NCBI GenBank assembly: GCA_014529385.2
Contig: CM043960.1
Coordinates: forward strand, 27,419,896 to 27,483,895
Direction of reading: 5' to 3'
DNA from: Adiantum capillus-veneris
Lineage: Eukaryota > Streptophyta > Polypodiopsida > Polypodiales > Pteridaceae
DNA: 64,000 nt
The notes under the pieces are model-generated. The model was not told where the DNA came from. It did no database searches and saw only the letters and a program-made list of their open reading frames with translations. The translations under genes and the position numbers were made by a program. This document shows, piece after piece, positions 44,389 to 58,080 of this stretch. Each line of letters starts with the position of its first letter. Within the stretch, counting starts at the first letter, position 1.

Positions 44389-45109
44389 TTGGCCCATCGG
44401 TGAGAAGAAAACAAGAGGGGAGAGAGGGAGGGGAGAGTGAGGTCAAGGGAGTGTGAACGAGAGGGAAGAGGGAGGGGTGAGGTAGCGGCCCGCTGGGCAG
44501 GGGTATGGACGAGCGAGGAGGGGTAAGAGAGAGAGAGAGAGAGTATGTGGGTGCTTTGTGAATAGTGAAAGAGAGAGAGGGAGAATTTGCAAAAGTGTGG
44601 CGGCCCGCGGGTGGAATATAGACAGTGGCACCCTGTTTTATGCACCCATTGGGCCAGGCAATGCAGAGGCAGGGTAAGTGAGAGAGAGAGAGTTGGCGGA
44701 GCCGAGGAGGAGAGAGAGGCCTCTGTCTTCTGGCGATAATGGAGAGAGGTGTGTCCAAATTGGTGGCGGCCCGCTAGTGGTTAAGCATAGAGGGGTGGTG
44801 AATGTTAAAAAATAAATAAAAATTTTATCGTTTTTTCTTGGTAATGTGTTTCCCCTACTTGGGGTTGGTTCTTGCGGCCACGGCTCCAAAAGACAGGGCT
44901 AATGATGGATAGTGATGCGCTATGGCTAGGGGTGCCGCTTGAGCTGGGCCGCATGGGCCGTGGCGGGGACAAGGAAAAGAGAGAGAGAATTTGTGGCTCA
45001 CCATTTGACCGAGGATTTGTTGAGCCTTCTGGTGGTGTTGTCGTGATTTGGGCAGAGGAAAGATAAGCCTTTTTTCTTTTTTTTCTTGATTTCCAAAAAT
45101 CGGCTATCA
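42083..45109 (-). repeat. 3' LTR of element Y
   Basis: It is 3027 bp and direct-repeats 47983-50781. It contains (GA)n at 42260-42331, poly(C) at 42674-42697, (GT)n(GA)n at 43533-43632 and four long (GA)n blocks between 43803 and 44385. A TATA-like CCTATAAAAAGGC on the - strand at about 42780-42792 is a candidate U3 promoter, which would place the RNA start some 670 bases from the LTR end. A 136-bp unit is duplicated at 43880 and 44016. Confidence 0.85.
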
Positions 45110-45110
45110 T

Positions 45111-45126
45111 TAGCCCTCCCCTTTTG
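45111..45126 (-). other. Polypurine tract of Y
   Basis: CCAAAAGGGGAGGGCTA on the - strand lies directly before the TGATAGCC start of the 3' LTR. Confidence 0.8.
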
Positions 45127-45379
45127 GCTAGAGGCATTCATGTCTCTAGCCCTGACTTTGATTCTTCTTCGCTAATCTGTAGGAGCAGATATCGAGTTGC
45201 CTTCTAAACTAGAGATTCCATTTGGCCATTGGTGAGATTTTTGGGATAATCATGAATCTGCAAGAGGTTCGGGTGATAGCCTATTCCTTGGAATAGTGTG
45301 GGTTGATTAAATGGGAAGCCCATGGGTTCCAAAAATTTATGCCAGTGTCCTCCTGGATCCCAAGTGAAAAATAGGATCA

Positions 45380-45901
45380 TTATCTATAGTGTTTGAACAA
45401 TAAAATTGCATGCCAAATAGGGCCAAATTTGTAACCACCAGTAGCGAGAGGAGAAATGAGCATCTTGGCTCCTGCAAAGACAGAACTGAAAATTATGATT
45501 CCCAAGAGTGTGCCAAGAATCCACCATAGATGGCCGCTTTGTTGGTGTGGTGAGCTCCAGTTGTCTTCAAAATCTTGCTTACTGCCACAACCGGAAAAGC
45601 TTGCAAGCATATCATGCTTCTCTTGGGTGTGCTCAAACATGTCAGTTGCCTTTTCTGATGTTGATAGTAAGCCACCTACCTTGCTGCTTAAATACAAGCG
45701 TAATCCACTCACCTCTCTCCAAAGAGAGGATGCACTATTTGTAAAAAATTGCATCAAATTGGGAACGAGGCCTTCATTCTTGCATTCTATCAGCCTTTTG
45801 TCTATCCATGGCTCCTTAACTTTGATCTCCATGCTGATCTTACCTCTATATGTTCTAGTGCTTAACCATAACCATAAGTATGGTGCATCCCATGCAAACA
45901 C
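45380..45901 (-). CDS. ORF with one transmembrane segment in env-like position of Y
   Basis: The open frame has 173 codons. The first 120 residues are hydrophilic with a Cys-containing region (FSGCGSKQDFEDNW). One strong hydrophobic segment spans about 124-147 (LWWILGTLLGIIIFSSVFAG), followed by a short tail. It is the last ORF before the polypurine tract, the place where some plant gypsy and copia elements carry an env-like gene. I see no conserved fusion or receptor-binding motif and no signal peptide in this frame, and upstream coding is broken. It could equally be a captured host membrane-protein fragment. Function not assigned. Confidence 0.5.
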   Translation of the reverse strand: MFAWDAPYLWLWLSTRTYRGKISMEIKVKEPWIDKRLIECKNEGLVPNLMQFFTNSASSLWREVSGLRLYLSSKVGGLLSTSEKATDMFEHTQEKHDMLASFSGCGSKQDFEDNWSSPHQQSGHLWWILGTLLGIIIFSSVFAGAKMLISPLATGGYKFGPIWHAILLFKHYR

Positions 45902-46077
45902 AATGCTGTGTTACGGAGGAGTCTGGAACATCATTAAAAGGTTGGAAACATGTTGATCATCAAACTCTGAACACCCTTGGATGAATTACCCATCTCCAAG
46001 TTTATAACACCTTTTAGTAGACTAGAGGCATTACCCATATCTAAGTCTATGACACTACACAATAAAGTCTTACTCGG

Positions 46078-46950
46078 CTACCAAGCCCTTGGAATAATAT
46101 CCAACTCCAAACCTTCATTCATACTTACCTCTTTGTTATGGTCCTCTGGTGAAATTTCCTTGATGCAAGATGCCTTCAACTCTCTACACTGTTCTTGGTC
46201 CATGCTGGTGCACATGCTTCTGTTTTCAAAGTCCTCCCCTTTGCTTGATGCGTTGTCCATCTTTTGCAAAGCCTTGCTAGCAGGCTGGTTTTCCTCTTCT
46301 CTCATATCTTCCATGCTCTTTACATTCCTCTTACTATGACGAGGCCTGATCAACACTTTACACCTTCTTACCCTTAGTGCCCAATGCTGGCAATTGATCG
46401 CTTTGGTGTCTACTTCACCCAAGGTTAGAGATGTACTAGCATTTGTAACATAATTTTCTTGACTTACCTCCCTCATTGGGGTAGCATCGTTTGATTCTTT
46501 AACCTCTTGTTCCACTGCTTCAGTCCTTTGAACAAACTTCTCGCTTGACCCTTCTTTTGTTATCTTCATCTTGACCTCTTTTGCAAGACCAATGACACTT
46601 TGTGTGCGGGTACTAATTGGTGGTGGGCATAGGATGAGTGGCGGTGATTGCATCGGTGGCTGTCGGACTTGAACTGGTGGGACTAGATGTGGTTGCACGC
46701 CTACTGCTGGTGGGATTTGAACAGGTGGGATGGGTTGCCTGGGCGGCGGTGATCTCATCCTTGGTGGAGAAATCTGATTCTTCCTTCCTCCTCTATTGAG
46801 GTTCTGCCTTCTTGGATGTGGCCATGAGGCATTGTCATCCTTGTTGGAAACCACACAAGCGATGTCGAAGTCATCCAGAAAGTCGGTGGTGAAGTCTTCT
46901 CCCTTATTTCCACTGAACGTGGGAAAGAGACACTTGCCATGGTACTAACT
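46078..46950 (-). CDS. Proline-rich then charged ORF of Y, function unknown
   Basis: The frame open at 46854-46078 (258 codons) can be read upstream to about 46950 (FPTFSGNKGEDFTTDFLDDFD). A basic start is followed by a Pro/Arg-rich stretch (SPPPRQPIPPVQIPPAVG) and an acidic/charged C-terminal half. No enzyme motif is visible. A gag-like linker or the surface part of an env-like protein are both possible; I do not recognise the family. Confidence 0.4.
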
Positions 46951-47079
46951 CAGGAAATTACAAACTTTTTTTTTTTCACAAATGACATTGGCGGCTCATA
47001 GCATCTTTTCACAGGGTTGGGTGGATAGATTTAAAACACGCTAAAAATGGATCGCAAAGCTAGAACAGAATAAAGATGC

Positions 47080-47480
47080 TTACATCAAAAGAGTGATAGT
47101 AATCCAGAAGGGGCAAGATGATGGGACGAGGGGATCTGAGGATTTCATCAAGCATTTTCGCTCCGAATAGAAAAACAAACTTTGCTGGTAGAATATCTTC
47201 CTATCAATGTAAACGTTTACATGCATGTGTTGCAAGAAACGGAAAGGAAAGACTTCTGGCCGATTGTTATTATCCATGTCGGGTGTAGGGAACTGATTAC
47301 TTAGGGTTGCGTACCTCAAGTGTTGACAAGGTGACACCTTCACCACATGCCTCTACCTCTTGTAGAAGTCTGCACAATCCTCCACATTAGGTTCAAAACA
47401 GACTGGGTAAGAAGAGTCTACCTCAATCGGCTTTCCAATTTTGAATGCGGCAGTGACGCTTGGGTGGCCGAACTTCATTT
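47080..47480 (-). pseudogene. Unrecognised coding fragment of Y
   Basis: The frame is open at 47346-47080 and extends upstream across one TAG (EDCADFYKR-stop-RHVV). The residue composition is protein-like (PFRFLQHMHVNVYIDRK), but no motif is recognised. It lies between the zinc-knuckle ORF and the proline-rich ORF. Confidence 0.4.
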
Positions 47481-47671
47481 GAACTCTCTAGGCCTAGAGA
47501 GAGCGTAGGCCCACTTGCGTCCACCAAATCCTTTAGGATTTCTGTCTTAGACTTTGCAGTTGATGTAGTTGACGACTCCTCTCAGACCATTAGAGAGAAA
47601 ACACTTGGTGCTATGGCGTGAGAGTGCTGCGGTTTTCAAAAGCAAAACTCACCGTGCTTTCTTCACTTCCT

Positions 47672-47935
47672 CTATCGGCACTCATTGACAGAATGTTTTG
47701 GTTGACAATAGTGACAACATTTTGTAGCCTTCCCACCTGATGCTCTCAGCTTGTGGTTAGCACGAGCAATATGAGATAGGGAATTTACCTCTTGGATGTT
47801 TACGACGGTGTATTCTGGGAGTAGCACTTTGATGAAGGCGGTCAGTGCTTCTCCGGTCTCCTCTTCCTCCATTCTCCGGTTAAAGAATTCTTCAGCCATT
47901 CGTCCATGGTTGATGATGTGTGTTGTCTTTAGCAT
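47672..47935 (-). CDS. Short gag-like ORF with zinc knuckle, element Y
   Basis: These 87 codons lie directly downstream of the 5' LTR and candidate primer site. An acidic helical start is followed by CHYCQPKHSVNEC at the end, a CX2CX3HX4C knuckle with the same short spacing as in the 1-8100 element. It is much shorter than a normal gag and lacks a recognisable capsid core. It was probably reduced by deletion. Confidence 0.55.
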   Translation of the reverse strand: MLKTTHIINHGRMAEEFFNRRMEEEETGEALTAFIKVLLPEYTVVNIQEVNSLSHIARANHKLRASGGKATKCCHYCQPKHSVNECR

Positions 47936-47982
47936 TGTAAACTGGAGGTTTTCGAGAAGCCCTCCTCAGTGGGGGCACTAAA

Positions 47983-50781
<2,799 letters not shown>

Positions 50782-51320
50782 CCTCCTAGGTCTAGGCTTG
50801 CCTTGTGTGAGGGTGTGTGTGTTCTCTCTCATGTCCCTACTTGTAGGGCTCGCCCCCTCCTTGTAGGGATCCTTGTTGACTTTTTGACACCTCAAGCCTC
50901 TCAACCTTGGGACCGATTCCCACCACAAGCTCGGCCCTTAAGCCCTTCAAGCTTGGGCCAGGTTCCCACCTCAAGTACAACCCTAGCATCTCAAGCACCT
51001 CAAGCATCTCAGTCATCAAGCACGACAAGCACCTCAAGCTTGGAATGGGTTCCCACCTCAAGCATAGCCCTAGCTTACCTAAGGTCCAAGCCTTTTCACA
51101 CTAAATATGGAAGTCTTTAATGAAGCTAACCCTATGGTCTTTTAAACTCCATTAGCATTTCTCTTTGATAGACCATCTCCCGTTTTGGGCTCATTACCTT
51201 TGGCCCCGTGCTGAGATGCATCTAAAGTACATATCTATATTGTAACTCTTGTTCTTGTTTATTATCTCACATTAAGTGATTAGTGTAATATGAGAAAATC
51301 CTTTGGGTAAAGTTAGCATA
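50782..51320 (-). repeat. Chromovirus LTR piece right of element Y
   Basis: It continues the LTR of 41627-42082: CCTAGGTCTAGGCTTGCC, TGTAGGGATCCTTGTTGACTTTTT, and U3 repeats with CCTCAAGC and GGTTCCCACCTCAAG (50880-51080). It ends near GATTTTCTCATATT, about where the LTR start would be, and then joins the integrase start of copy C. Confidence 0.8.
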
Positions 51321-51542
51321 AGGAGGAGCATGAGATTCATACATTACTTTTTCACATAGTGAGTTAGTAACGCATAGTCTATTGCCATAGTCTAACGCAT
51401 AGTCTATTGCCATAGTAACGCATAGTAAATGGTTCCTCTTTCTTTCCTAATGCAAGGGCTGAAATCACATCTCTAAAATCGGGATCAATATCATAGAAGA
51501 TAGATCATTGTGAGTTGCTATGGAAACCACATTCACTCTCAG

Positions 51543-52180
51543 TCATCTTGAGAGTGCATCGGCTACTTGATTATGCTTGCCACCAATGTGAGCAATATGA
51601 AAATGAAATTGCGAAAGGAAATTTGTCCACCTCATTTGTTTGTCAGAGAGCTTGGCCTGCGTCATGAAGTACTTAAGGCTTTGGTGATCCGTCTGCACAG
51701 AATGAAAGGAGTCCCCAGTAAATAGTGCTTCCACGAGTCTAAGGAATGTAGAACTGTGAGGAGTTCCTTTTCATATATTCCTAGATCTTGCTAAACAAGG
51801 TCGAGCCTTCGACTTTCATAGGCTATGGTGTGCCCTTCTTGGAGCAAAACAGCTCCAAGAAAATCACCACAAGCATCACATTGGACCTCAAATGTCTTTG
51901 AGAGATCTGACAGTGTAAGCACAGGTCGAGAGATAAACTTTTGTTTAAGATTTTCAAAAGCATTGTTCTCCTTGTCAAACCATGTATACCTAAAGTTTTT
52001 CTTTGTTAGGTCATGTAATGGTCCCACGATTTGTGAGAAATTTTCTTTGAAGCGTCTATAGTATGCACACATACCTATAAAGCTTCTTAGTTCATGAAGA
52101 TTCCTTGGATAAGGCCATCCTTTTATTACCTCTAGCTTTGATGGATCCATTTGGATTCCACTTGAGAGATAATGTGACAT
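51543..52180 (-). pseudogene. RT connection and RNase H of copy C
   Basis: Open segments 52180-51791 and 51734-51543: GIQMDPSKLEVIKGWPYP, RSFIGMCAYYRRF (single copy, unlike A), FEVQCDACGDFLGAVL, TDHQSLKYFMTQAKL and NQVADALSR. Stops lie between the two segments. Confidence 0.87.
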
Positions 52181-52263
52181 AAATACTGAATCTCTTGTAA
52201 GAAAAACTCACTTTTCTCTGGATCAATATAAAGTTTATTCTCTCGTAAGACTTGAAATACTAC

Positions 52264-52716
52264 CTAGAGGTGTTGCTTGTGTTTGTCTAGTGAATTAGAG
52301 TAAATGATTCTATCATCAAAGAGCACTCCATTAAAGGTTTGGTGAGGTCTGAATAGCTTCTCCATCAAGCGGTTAAATGTGGCTGGTGCATTGGTCAAAC
52401 CAAAAGGCATGGCAATGTATTCGTAAAGGCCAAAGGTAGTGAAAACTGCGGTCTTTACAATGTCTTGATCAACTATCCTTATTTGATGGTAGCCACTTTT
52501 TAGGTCAGTCCCACTGAAGTAGGTTGACCCTTGCAACTTATCAAATAGGTCTTCTACCTGTGGAATGGGAAACCTATTTTTGATAGTGATCCTATTTAGT
52601 GCTCTATAGTCGACACACATACGATATGTGCCGTCTTTGTTTTGCACTAATAACACGGGTAAACAAAATGGAGATGAGCTAGGCCGAACCATGACCTTCT
52701 CAACTAACTCATGCAC
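52264..52716 (-). pseudogene. RT of copy C
   Basis: HELVEKVMVRPSSSPFC, YRMCVDYRALNRITIKNRFP, YFSGTDLKSGYHQI and LFDDRIIYS are present. Both catalytic Asp residues of the box are kept, but the palm motif SRIDLK reads SGTDLK and the box is LFDD. It continues upstream and downstream in other frames. Confidence 0.88.
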
Positions 52717-53102
52717 TTGCCGAATAATCTCCTCTTGTTGAGCTTGAGAAACTCTATAAAGAGGTTTATTAGGCGGTGAACTTCCTAGAAGAAGTTCAAT
52801 TGCATGGTCATCATTGACTCGTTTAGGAGGTAGCTCACAAGGGATGTCGTCAATAAAAACATCTTGAAATCCCTTGAGAAAATTGGATAACTCTAATTTT
52901 TTGTGATTATGTATATTTTTTTTGCTAAAGCATTAGGTTCATTTTGAGAATCTTTAACAAAAATCATGTACACGGAAATAGAGCTCTTTATTAACTTATT
53001 GAAAGATTGGGTATGTACAATGGGTATGGTGTTACCCAAATCCTTAGCATCAATGTACATATCTTTTTCCTTGAACCTAAAGTAGATTTTCCTTTCAAGG
53101 AA

Positions 53103-53564
53103 TTAAACATTGGCAGCCATGCGATCAAACCATGGTGCCCCTAGGATTACATCCTCGTGCTTGAGAGGGGAGATAAAGAAGTCCTCTTTGTCCACATAGC
53201 TTTGGACATGGAGCCTCAATTTCCCAATTAAGGGAGTGACTGAAGCTTCTTGCCCCTTGAAAGCACCATCAGTGGGTAGGACATCTTCCATCTCAGAGGC
53301 TTGGATGCCTAGCTTGGTGGCCAACTCTGTGAAAATGAAATCGTGAGTAGAACCAGGGTCAAAGAGAATAAAAGCATCATGTTCTCTTACCTTTCCCCAA
53401 GCATGGCATAGAGGACATCCTTTGTGGTGAGCTTCCTCTTCTTGGATTTTGACCAAGGTAGCTCTAGGAGGCTCTTTTTGTGTATTCTTGTGGGAACAAG
53501 CACGATAAGCATGCCCTTGCTCCCCGCACTTGACAGCAACGGCTATCTTTACGATAACACTCAA
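53103..53564 (-). pseudogene. Zinc knuckle end and protease of copy C
   Basis: The segment reads CGEQGHAYRAC, then LFDPGSTHDF (the DPGS variant as in A), SVTPLIGKLRLHVQ and VILGAPWFDR. Because A reads VILRAPWF at the last motif, copy C keeps the ancestral ILGAPW signature. The frame ends at 53103 with a stop shortly after AANV. Confidence 0.88.
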
Positions 53565-54262
53565 CCTCTTCAGGAGAGAGTTTATTTTCGCCTTTTGTAA
53601 ACTCCCTTCTCCTTAGCTTTGTTGTTGTTGGTGTTTCCTTTAGGAGACTTTTGGACATTGTCCTTCCCCTTAGGCTCATTATTACGGTCCTTGTTCTCTG
53701 TGGGCTTAAGATTTCTCTTAGCCCCTTGTTGTAAATTGATTCGTGAAGCCACATGGTATGGTGTATGACCGCAGATATGGTGCGTGGCCTTTGGGAGTTG
53801 ACATACTCCCGGGCATACTCCTCCATATCTTCAGTTAGACCCGCACAAAATTGTTGTTTTTTCTCCCCAAAATCCATCTTTTTGAAGACAGTGGCTTTCA
53901 GATGTAAGTCCCAAAACTTGTCTACATATTTGTGAATAGATTTGTAGGGAGAGAGCTTCAAGATTTTCCATTCGGTGAGTACTTTGCCTTTGGCATCGAT
54001 AGCCAAAAACTGCTTCATGATGGAAGCTCTTAAAGCTTTCCATGTTTGTGGGGATTCACCGTTTGCCTGTAGGCTAGACCACCATTGCCTGGTGGACTTT
54101 TGAAAATGCATAGCTACATGGCATAGCTTAGAGGACTCTGTGAAGCCCTCATCTCCAAACGCCACATCGGATTGTTGGATGAAGGCCAAGACTTTGTCTG
54201 TAGCACCAAAGGTGCCATCGTAGGTAAAGAAAGAGATGTTCTTTCCTCCCTCTTTGAAATTA
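53464..54262 (-). pseudogene. Gag core of copy C
   Basis: It is readable in the frame from 54324, homologous from about 54262: SFFTYDGTFGATDKVLAFIQQS, QTWKALRASIMKQF and FWDLHLKATVFKK. It has Gln (CAA) where A has the TAG, and an extra EYARE-like insert. A frameshift near 53530 places the zinc knuckle (KCGEQGHAYRAC) in the next frame. Confidence 0.88.
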
Positions 54263-54345
54263 TTTCTCCTCTGAAGAAAGTGATGGTGCAACTCTCGAAG
54301 GCCATAGGAAATCCTACGCCGCATGGAAGAGGTCCCTACGGGCCC
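54262..54345 (+). pseudogene. Inverted gag fragment at the end of copy C
   Basis: TCTGAAGAAAGTGATGGTGCAAC and GGCCATAGGAAATCCTACGC match chromovirus A 16091-16168 on the + strand, while the adjacent sequence reads gag on the - strand. The fragment encodes the gag part that should sit just upstream of the - strand gag, so it is a local inversion. Confidence 0.82.
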
Positions 54346-54435
54346 GTCGGGAATACTAAAAAGCCTAGCGAGCTCGCAGAATTATATATATGTGGGCCTG
54401 ATCGGGTCCGCTGGGTGTTATTTCTTGCTTTCATC

Positions 54436-54564
<129 letters not shown>

Positions 54565-54830
54565 CGTTGACCACCTTTGCAGGTACGTCGAGAGTAGAGA
54601 GGAGAGAGGGAGAGAGGGGTCGTGTGGGAGCGTGCTCTACGTCGCAGTGTGTGGCAGCAATGGAGTACGTGACCACACGATCTGGGTATGTGTTGTGTGT
54701 GTGTGTGTATGCATTGTGTGGTAGCGTCCCTTTTGTCGTATTGCACGGAAGTGATAAGGTACCTTACCACACAATGGGAGTGTGTGTGTAAGCTGTTCTA
54801 CAGAACAATGATTATCACGGTGGCATCACC

Positions 54831-55120
54831 TCGGTGACCAGGGAAGACGGTGTCCTTGTGGTAAGTATTGGCTTATTGGCTGGGTACTACGTCGGTAACG
54901 TGGAGAATCTAGTATCCTTATGGTAAGTAAACTTTCCTTTCCCTTAACCAAAAAACATATGGGCATCGATCGGTAACGCGGCTATATGATGTTTGTATGC
55001 AAGCCATTATTTCTCCTTAGATTCAGGCGGCACTCGATTGGTAACGCGGCTAATAGAGTGTTGTTTGTTAGAAGCATTTGTTTTTGCATAAATGTGGCAT
55101 TCAGGTCGTTAACCTGGCCG
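54831..55120 (+). repeat. Degenerate repeat family with core GGTAACGYGGC
   Basis: Cores at 54833 (GGTGACC), 54894, 54972, 55040 and 55107 (CGTTAACCTGGCC) are spaced 61-78 bases apart. Each is followed by a variable stretch with AGTRT or TTTGT words. A further core stands at 57361, beyond the LTR-like block, as if the array had been split by an insertion. Confidence 0.65.
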
Positions 55121-55214
55121 TACGGACGTTGGGACAACCAAAGTGTGTCGACTCTAGAAGGTGACATGGACAGATATCTGCAATCTAGCAGAAGCTTGGC
55201 AAAAGGCTGGAGCA

Positions 55215-57345
55215 GCTAGGAAGATCATGGGATGACAAGCAGCAACAGAAATGTATGCCTGATGTGGTCTATAGGCCAAGGAAGGCTCCATGAGGGGCTA
55301 ATTGGGGAAGCAAATGAAGGAGATGAAAAGTGGAACTTTTGGATCCAGGAATGTAGAGCTTGAATTGCTGAAAGAGCAGCTCCTAAAGGCTCGTCAAACG
55401 GAGCCCCGGCTCTCAAGAAATTGCAGTTCAAAGTTAGAGTGTGTAGCAGATCCCCGACGAACAGGGCAGCTAGGGACAGGTGGCACAGGCTGATGTTAGT
55501 GGATGCATGCATAAAGCCCGAGTTATGGAGTGTGCCTATTTTCTTGGATTGCAGATCGGAGCTCTGGTTAGCAAGTTATAGCCATCAGAAGATTTTTCGG
55601 GGGCTGGGTCTGGGCACACTTGCTCGCATTGGAGGATGCACCATCTGGTCTTTTCTGGAGCCCACCCGATGTTTGATGGATGGTATGTTTCATGTGGAAC
55701 TAGTAGTAATTGATAGAATCCCAATCGGAGCTCGGAGCGGGGAGTTATTGAAAGTCAAAGTCGGCAGTTGTTGGCAATGAAAGCGGGGTGCCAAATGATT
55801 TTTTTGGTTTTTTGCACGCATTATTCGAAGGCACACCAAGGCCGAAGTGTGACGAGGTTTAGGTGGTTCGAAGCTGGCAAGGGGTTCTTCCCACTGAGCT
55901 TGACAGGCTGCTCATTGAGCATGTGAGCAGGTAGGTGCTACAGGTTAAAAGAGGCCAAAAAAGTTGGGCATTGGAGAGGTTTTTAGTGAAAAAATTTTCA
56001 TGTAAACGGACTTCTTTGGAGAAGATTCACGGGCAGCCTCCACATGGCAGTGGGTAAACCCACATGCGCTGGAGGAATGAAGTAGGTCGGGGTATTTGAC
56101 CTGGAGTGAGCGCCCCTTTCAAAGCGTGGAAGTGAGAGAGGGAGCTCTCTCTTGGCCTCTGCCCTTCGGCGCTGCAACGAGCTCGGCTAGGCGATTTTGG
56201 GCAATGTCGGTGGCGACGGCGGAGTTAGCACGCCCGCCTGTGGTGGTCCGACTCCTCGCGATAGTGATGACATGGTAGAGCCCGCCAGGGGCACGTGTTC
56301 ACGGCCTTTGAGGCCCCAATTTTTAAGAAGAGAACCCCCCCCAATAGCGACGCTATTGCTTGGAAGGGGAGGGTCCCACAGTAGGGAATGTGTCCCACGA
56401 CAGAGAGAGGAGAAGATCCCAAGGATGTTCAAGGAGCCCAGTCAGGGGAGGGGTCCCGCCAAAGATAGAAAGAGAGAGAGATTAAGCCTGGGACCATGTC
56501 AAAAGGAGAGTCACATGTCCGGTGAACAGCCAGTAGGAGAGGAGAAAATTGAGAAGTTCAAGGGGCTTAGCCTACCACAAAGAGCCGGGATCAAATAAGA
56601 GAGGGAAAGCGTATCCAAGGGGTATCCCAAGTACAGGGTTGGCAAATTGAGCGGACAAAGAAAAGAGGCACCATGCAGATACCAAACACCAAGAAAATTC
56701 CAAGTGGTGATCATGCAAGGAAGTTTCGAAAGTAAGCTCCAGTTAGTTGTACGAGCTAGATAGCTCTTGTTTTTTCATTTTTAGCCTTAGCCAAGCTTTA
56801 TAAAAGGGCATAGAAGTGAATTTTTGAGGGCTTTTTTGCCAGAGAGAGTGATTGGAGGTTTTCAAGCCTGTGTATTGCAAGCTTGCCATTGGAGCTGCAT
56901 ACTTGACTGTACTACCCCCCTATGCAATGATACAAAATATTTGCCCCTACTTCTTGTGTTGCTTCTCCCCATCCCCCTCCTTTTCTCTTGCTCTTTGTGT
57001 ACTTGCCGGTGTTTGCAGAGGGTTTGCTTGCAGCTTGAAGGGTGTCACTAAGAGGGCAGAATTGGGGTGTCTTGTGAGTTGGAAAGGGTGATTTGAGCGG
57101 TGTGGGTGTGCTTGTGCTAAAAGGTTTTTTTTGTGAGGTGTGAGACGATTGTTCGGTATGCTAAGTGGAATTGTTAGTGCAAATTAGCTAATTTGAAGGT
57201 GTGATTAGAGAGGTTAGGGGTGCTGTGGAATCTCTGGGCTATAGAGAGGCAAGCTTTTGTGTGCTGGGTGTGTTCCCTATTCCCCCTCTTCAATGTCATA
57301 TAATTTGTATGTGCATGTGCAGTTAATTTTTTAAGTACTAAGAAT
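55215..57345 (+). repeat. Solo-LTR-like block with TATA box
   Basis: This is a non-coding block of about 2.1 kb between GGTAACG repeats. 55380-55580 resembles 25015-25330 in reverse complement, part of the element H LTR-like region. A TATA-like CTTTATAAAAGGGC at about 56796-56809 suits an LTR promoter. Clear TG/CA ends and target duplication were not found. Confidence 0.5.
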
Positions 57346-57488
57346 ATGGAATACTTGGTCGGTAACGTGGCTGTGAAGAGTATTTCATATACAAAATGTA
57401 TGAATTGTTTGATTTAGTTATTTTTAACTATCCATATGAAATTATATACTAGCTAATCATATTCAAAAGAATACTTTATTGATCAATC

Positions 57489-57812
57489 ATCGCTATTTTA
57501 AATGCTCCATTTATATAAATTATATGCAAAAAAGTATTTGCACACAAATTGCATGTTAAATATTCTTTTTTATCTTTTTAAAGGACCTCAAGCATTATCG
57601 CTATTTTTAATGCTTCATTTACATAAATTCTCTGTAGAAAAGAATTTGCACACAATTTGCATGTTAAATATTCTTTAGTATCTTTTTAAAGAGCATCAAT
57701 TATCATCACTTTTTTTATTGCTAAATTTACCTAAATTCTATGTTAAAAAGTGTGTGAACACAATTTGCTAGTCCAATTTGTATACTTCCAATGTTTTAAA
57801 TGTTTTTGAAGT
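57489..57812 (+). repeat. 108-bp AT-rich tandem repeat, three units
   Basis: Units start at 57489, 57597 and about 57705 with ATCGCTATTTT..AATGCT, then TTTGCACACAA and GCATGTTAAATATTC. The third unit is more diverged. The flanks up to 58080 are AT-rich without other features. Confidence 0.8.
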
Positions 57813-58080
57813 TTTTAAGTCAGTGTGTGCTTTGTTTGAACTAGTATATGCACATGGAGAAAAATATAAGTTAAAAATTCAATATATGCTGAAATGTGCT
57901 AGACTGTTAACATGTATTGTTTGATCTGAATTAAGTTCTTATAAACCACTTGTTTGATCTGCATTTTACACGTGTAACAGATTGCAATTTTAGGTGAAGA
58001 TTGTTTTCAATTTTCATCAATATTTTCTTGCACATTTCTTAAAGTCTTCAAGTGGTGATTAAGGGTTTGCCTAAAATAGT

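Larger units (their letters stand above)
51320..54262 (-). mobile_element. Chromovirus copy C, internal region
   Basis: The gag core, knuckle, protease, RT, RNase H and the first part of the integrase (to about 51330) align with A in - orientation. Most of the integrase and the chromodomain are deleted: the region equivalent to VMYESHA joins LTR sequence. At the other end, gag breaks off in an inverted fragment at 54262. Confidence 0.88.

Noticed and set aside
43700-44400. Many overlapping open frames made of Glu-Arg, Ser-Leu, Val-Cys or Thr-His repeats (also at 34640, 49300-50070, 54440, 61500)
   Set aside because: They are translations of (GA)n and (GT)n microsatellites, open in most frames on both strands, with no domain and no start context.
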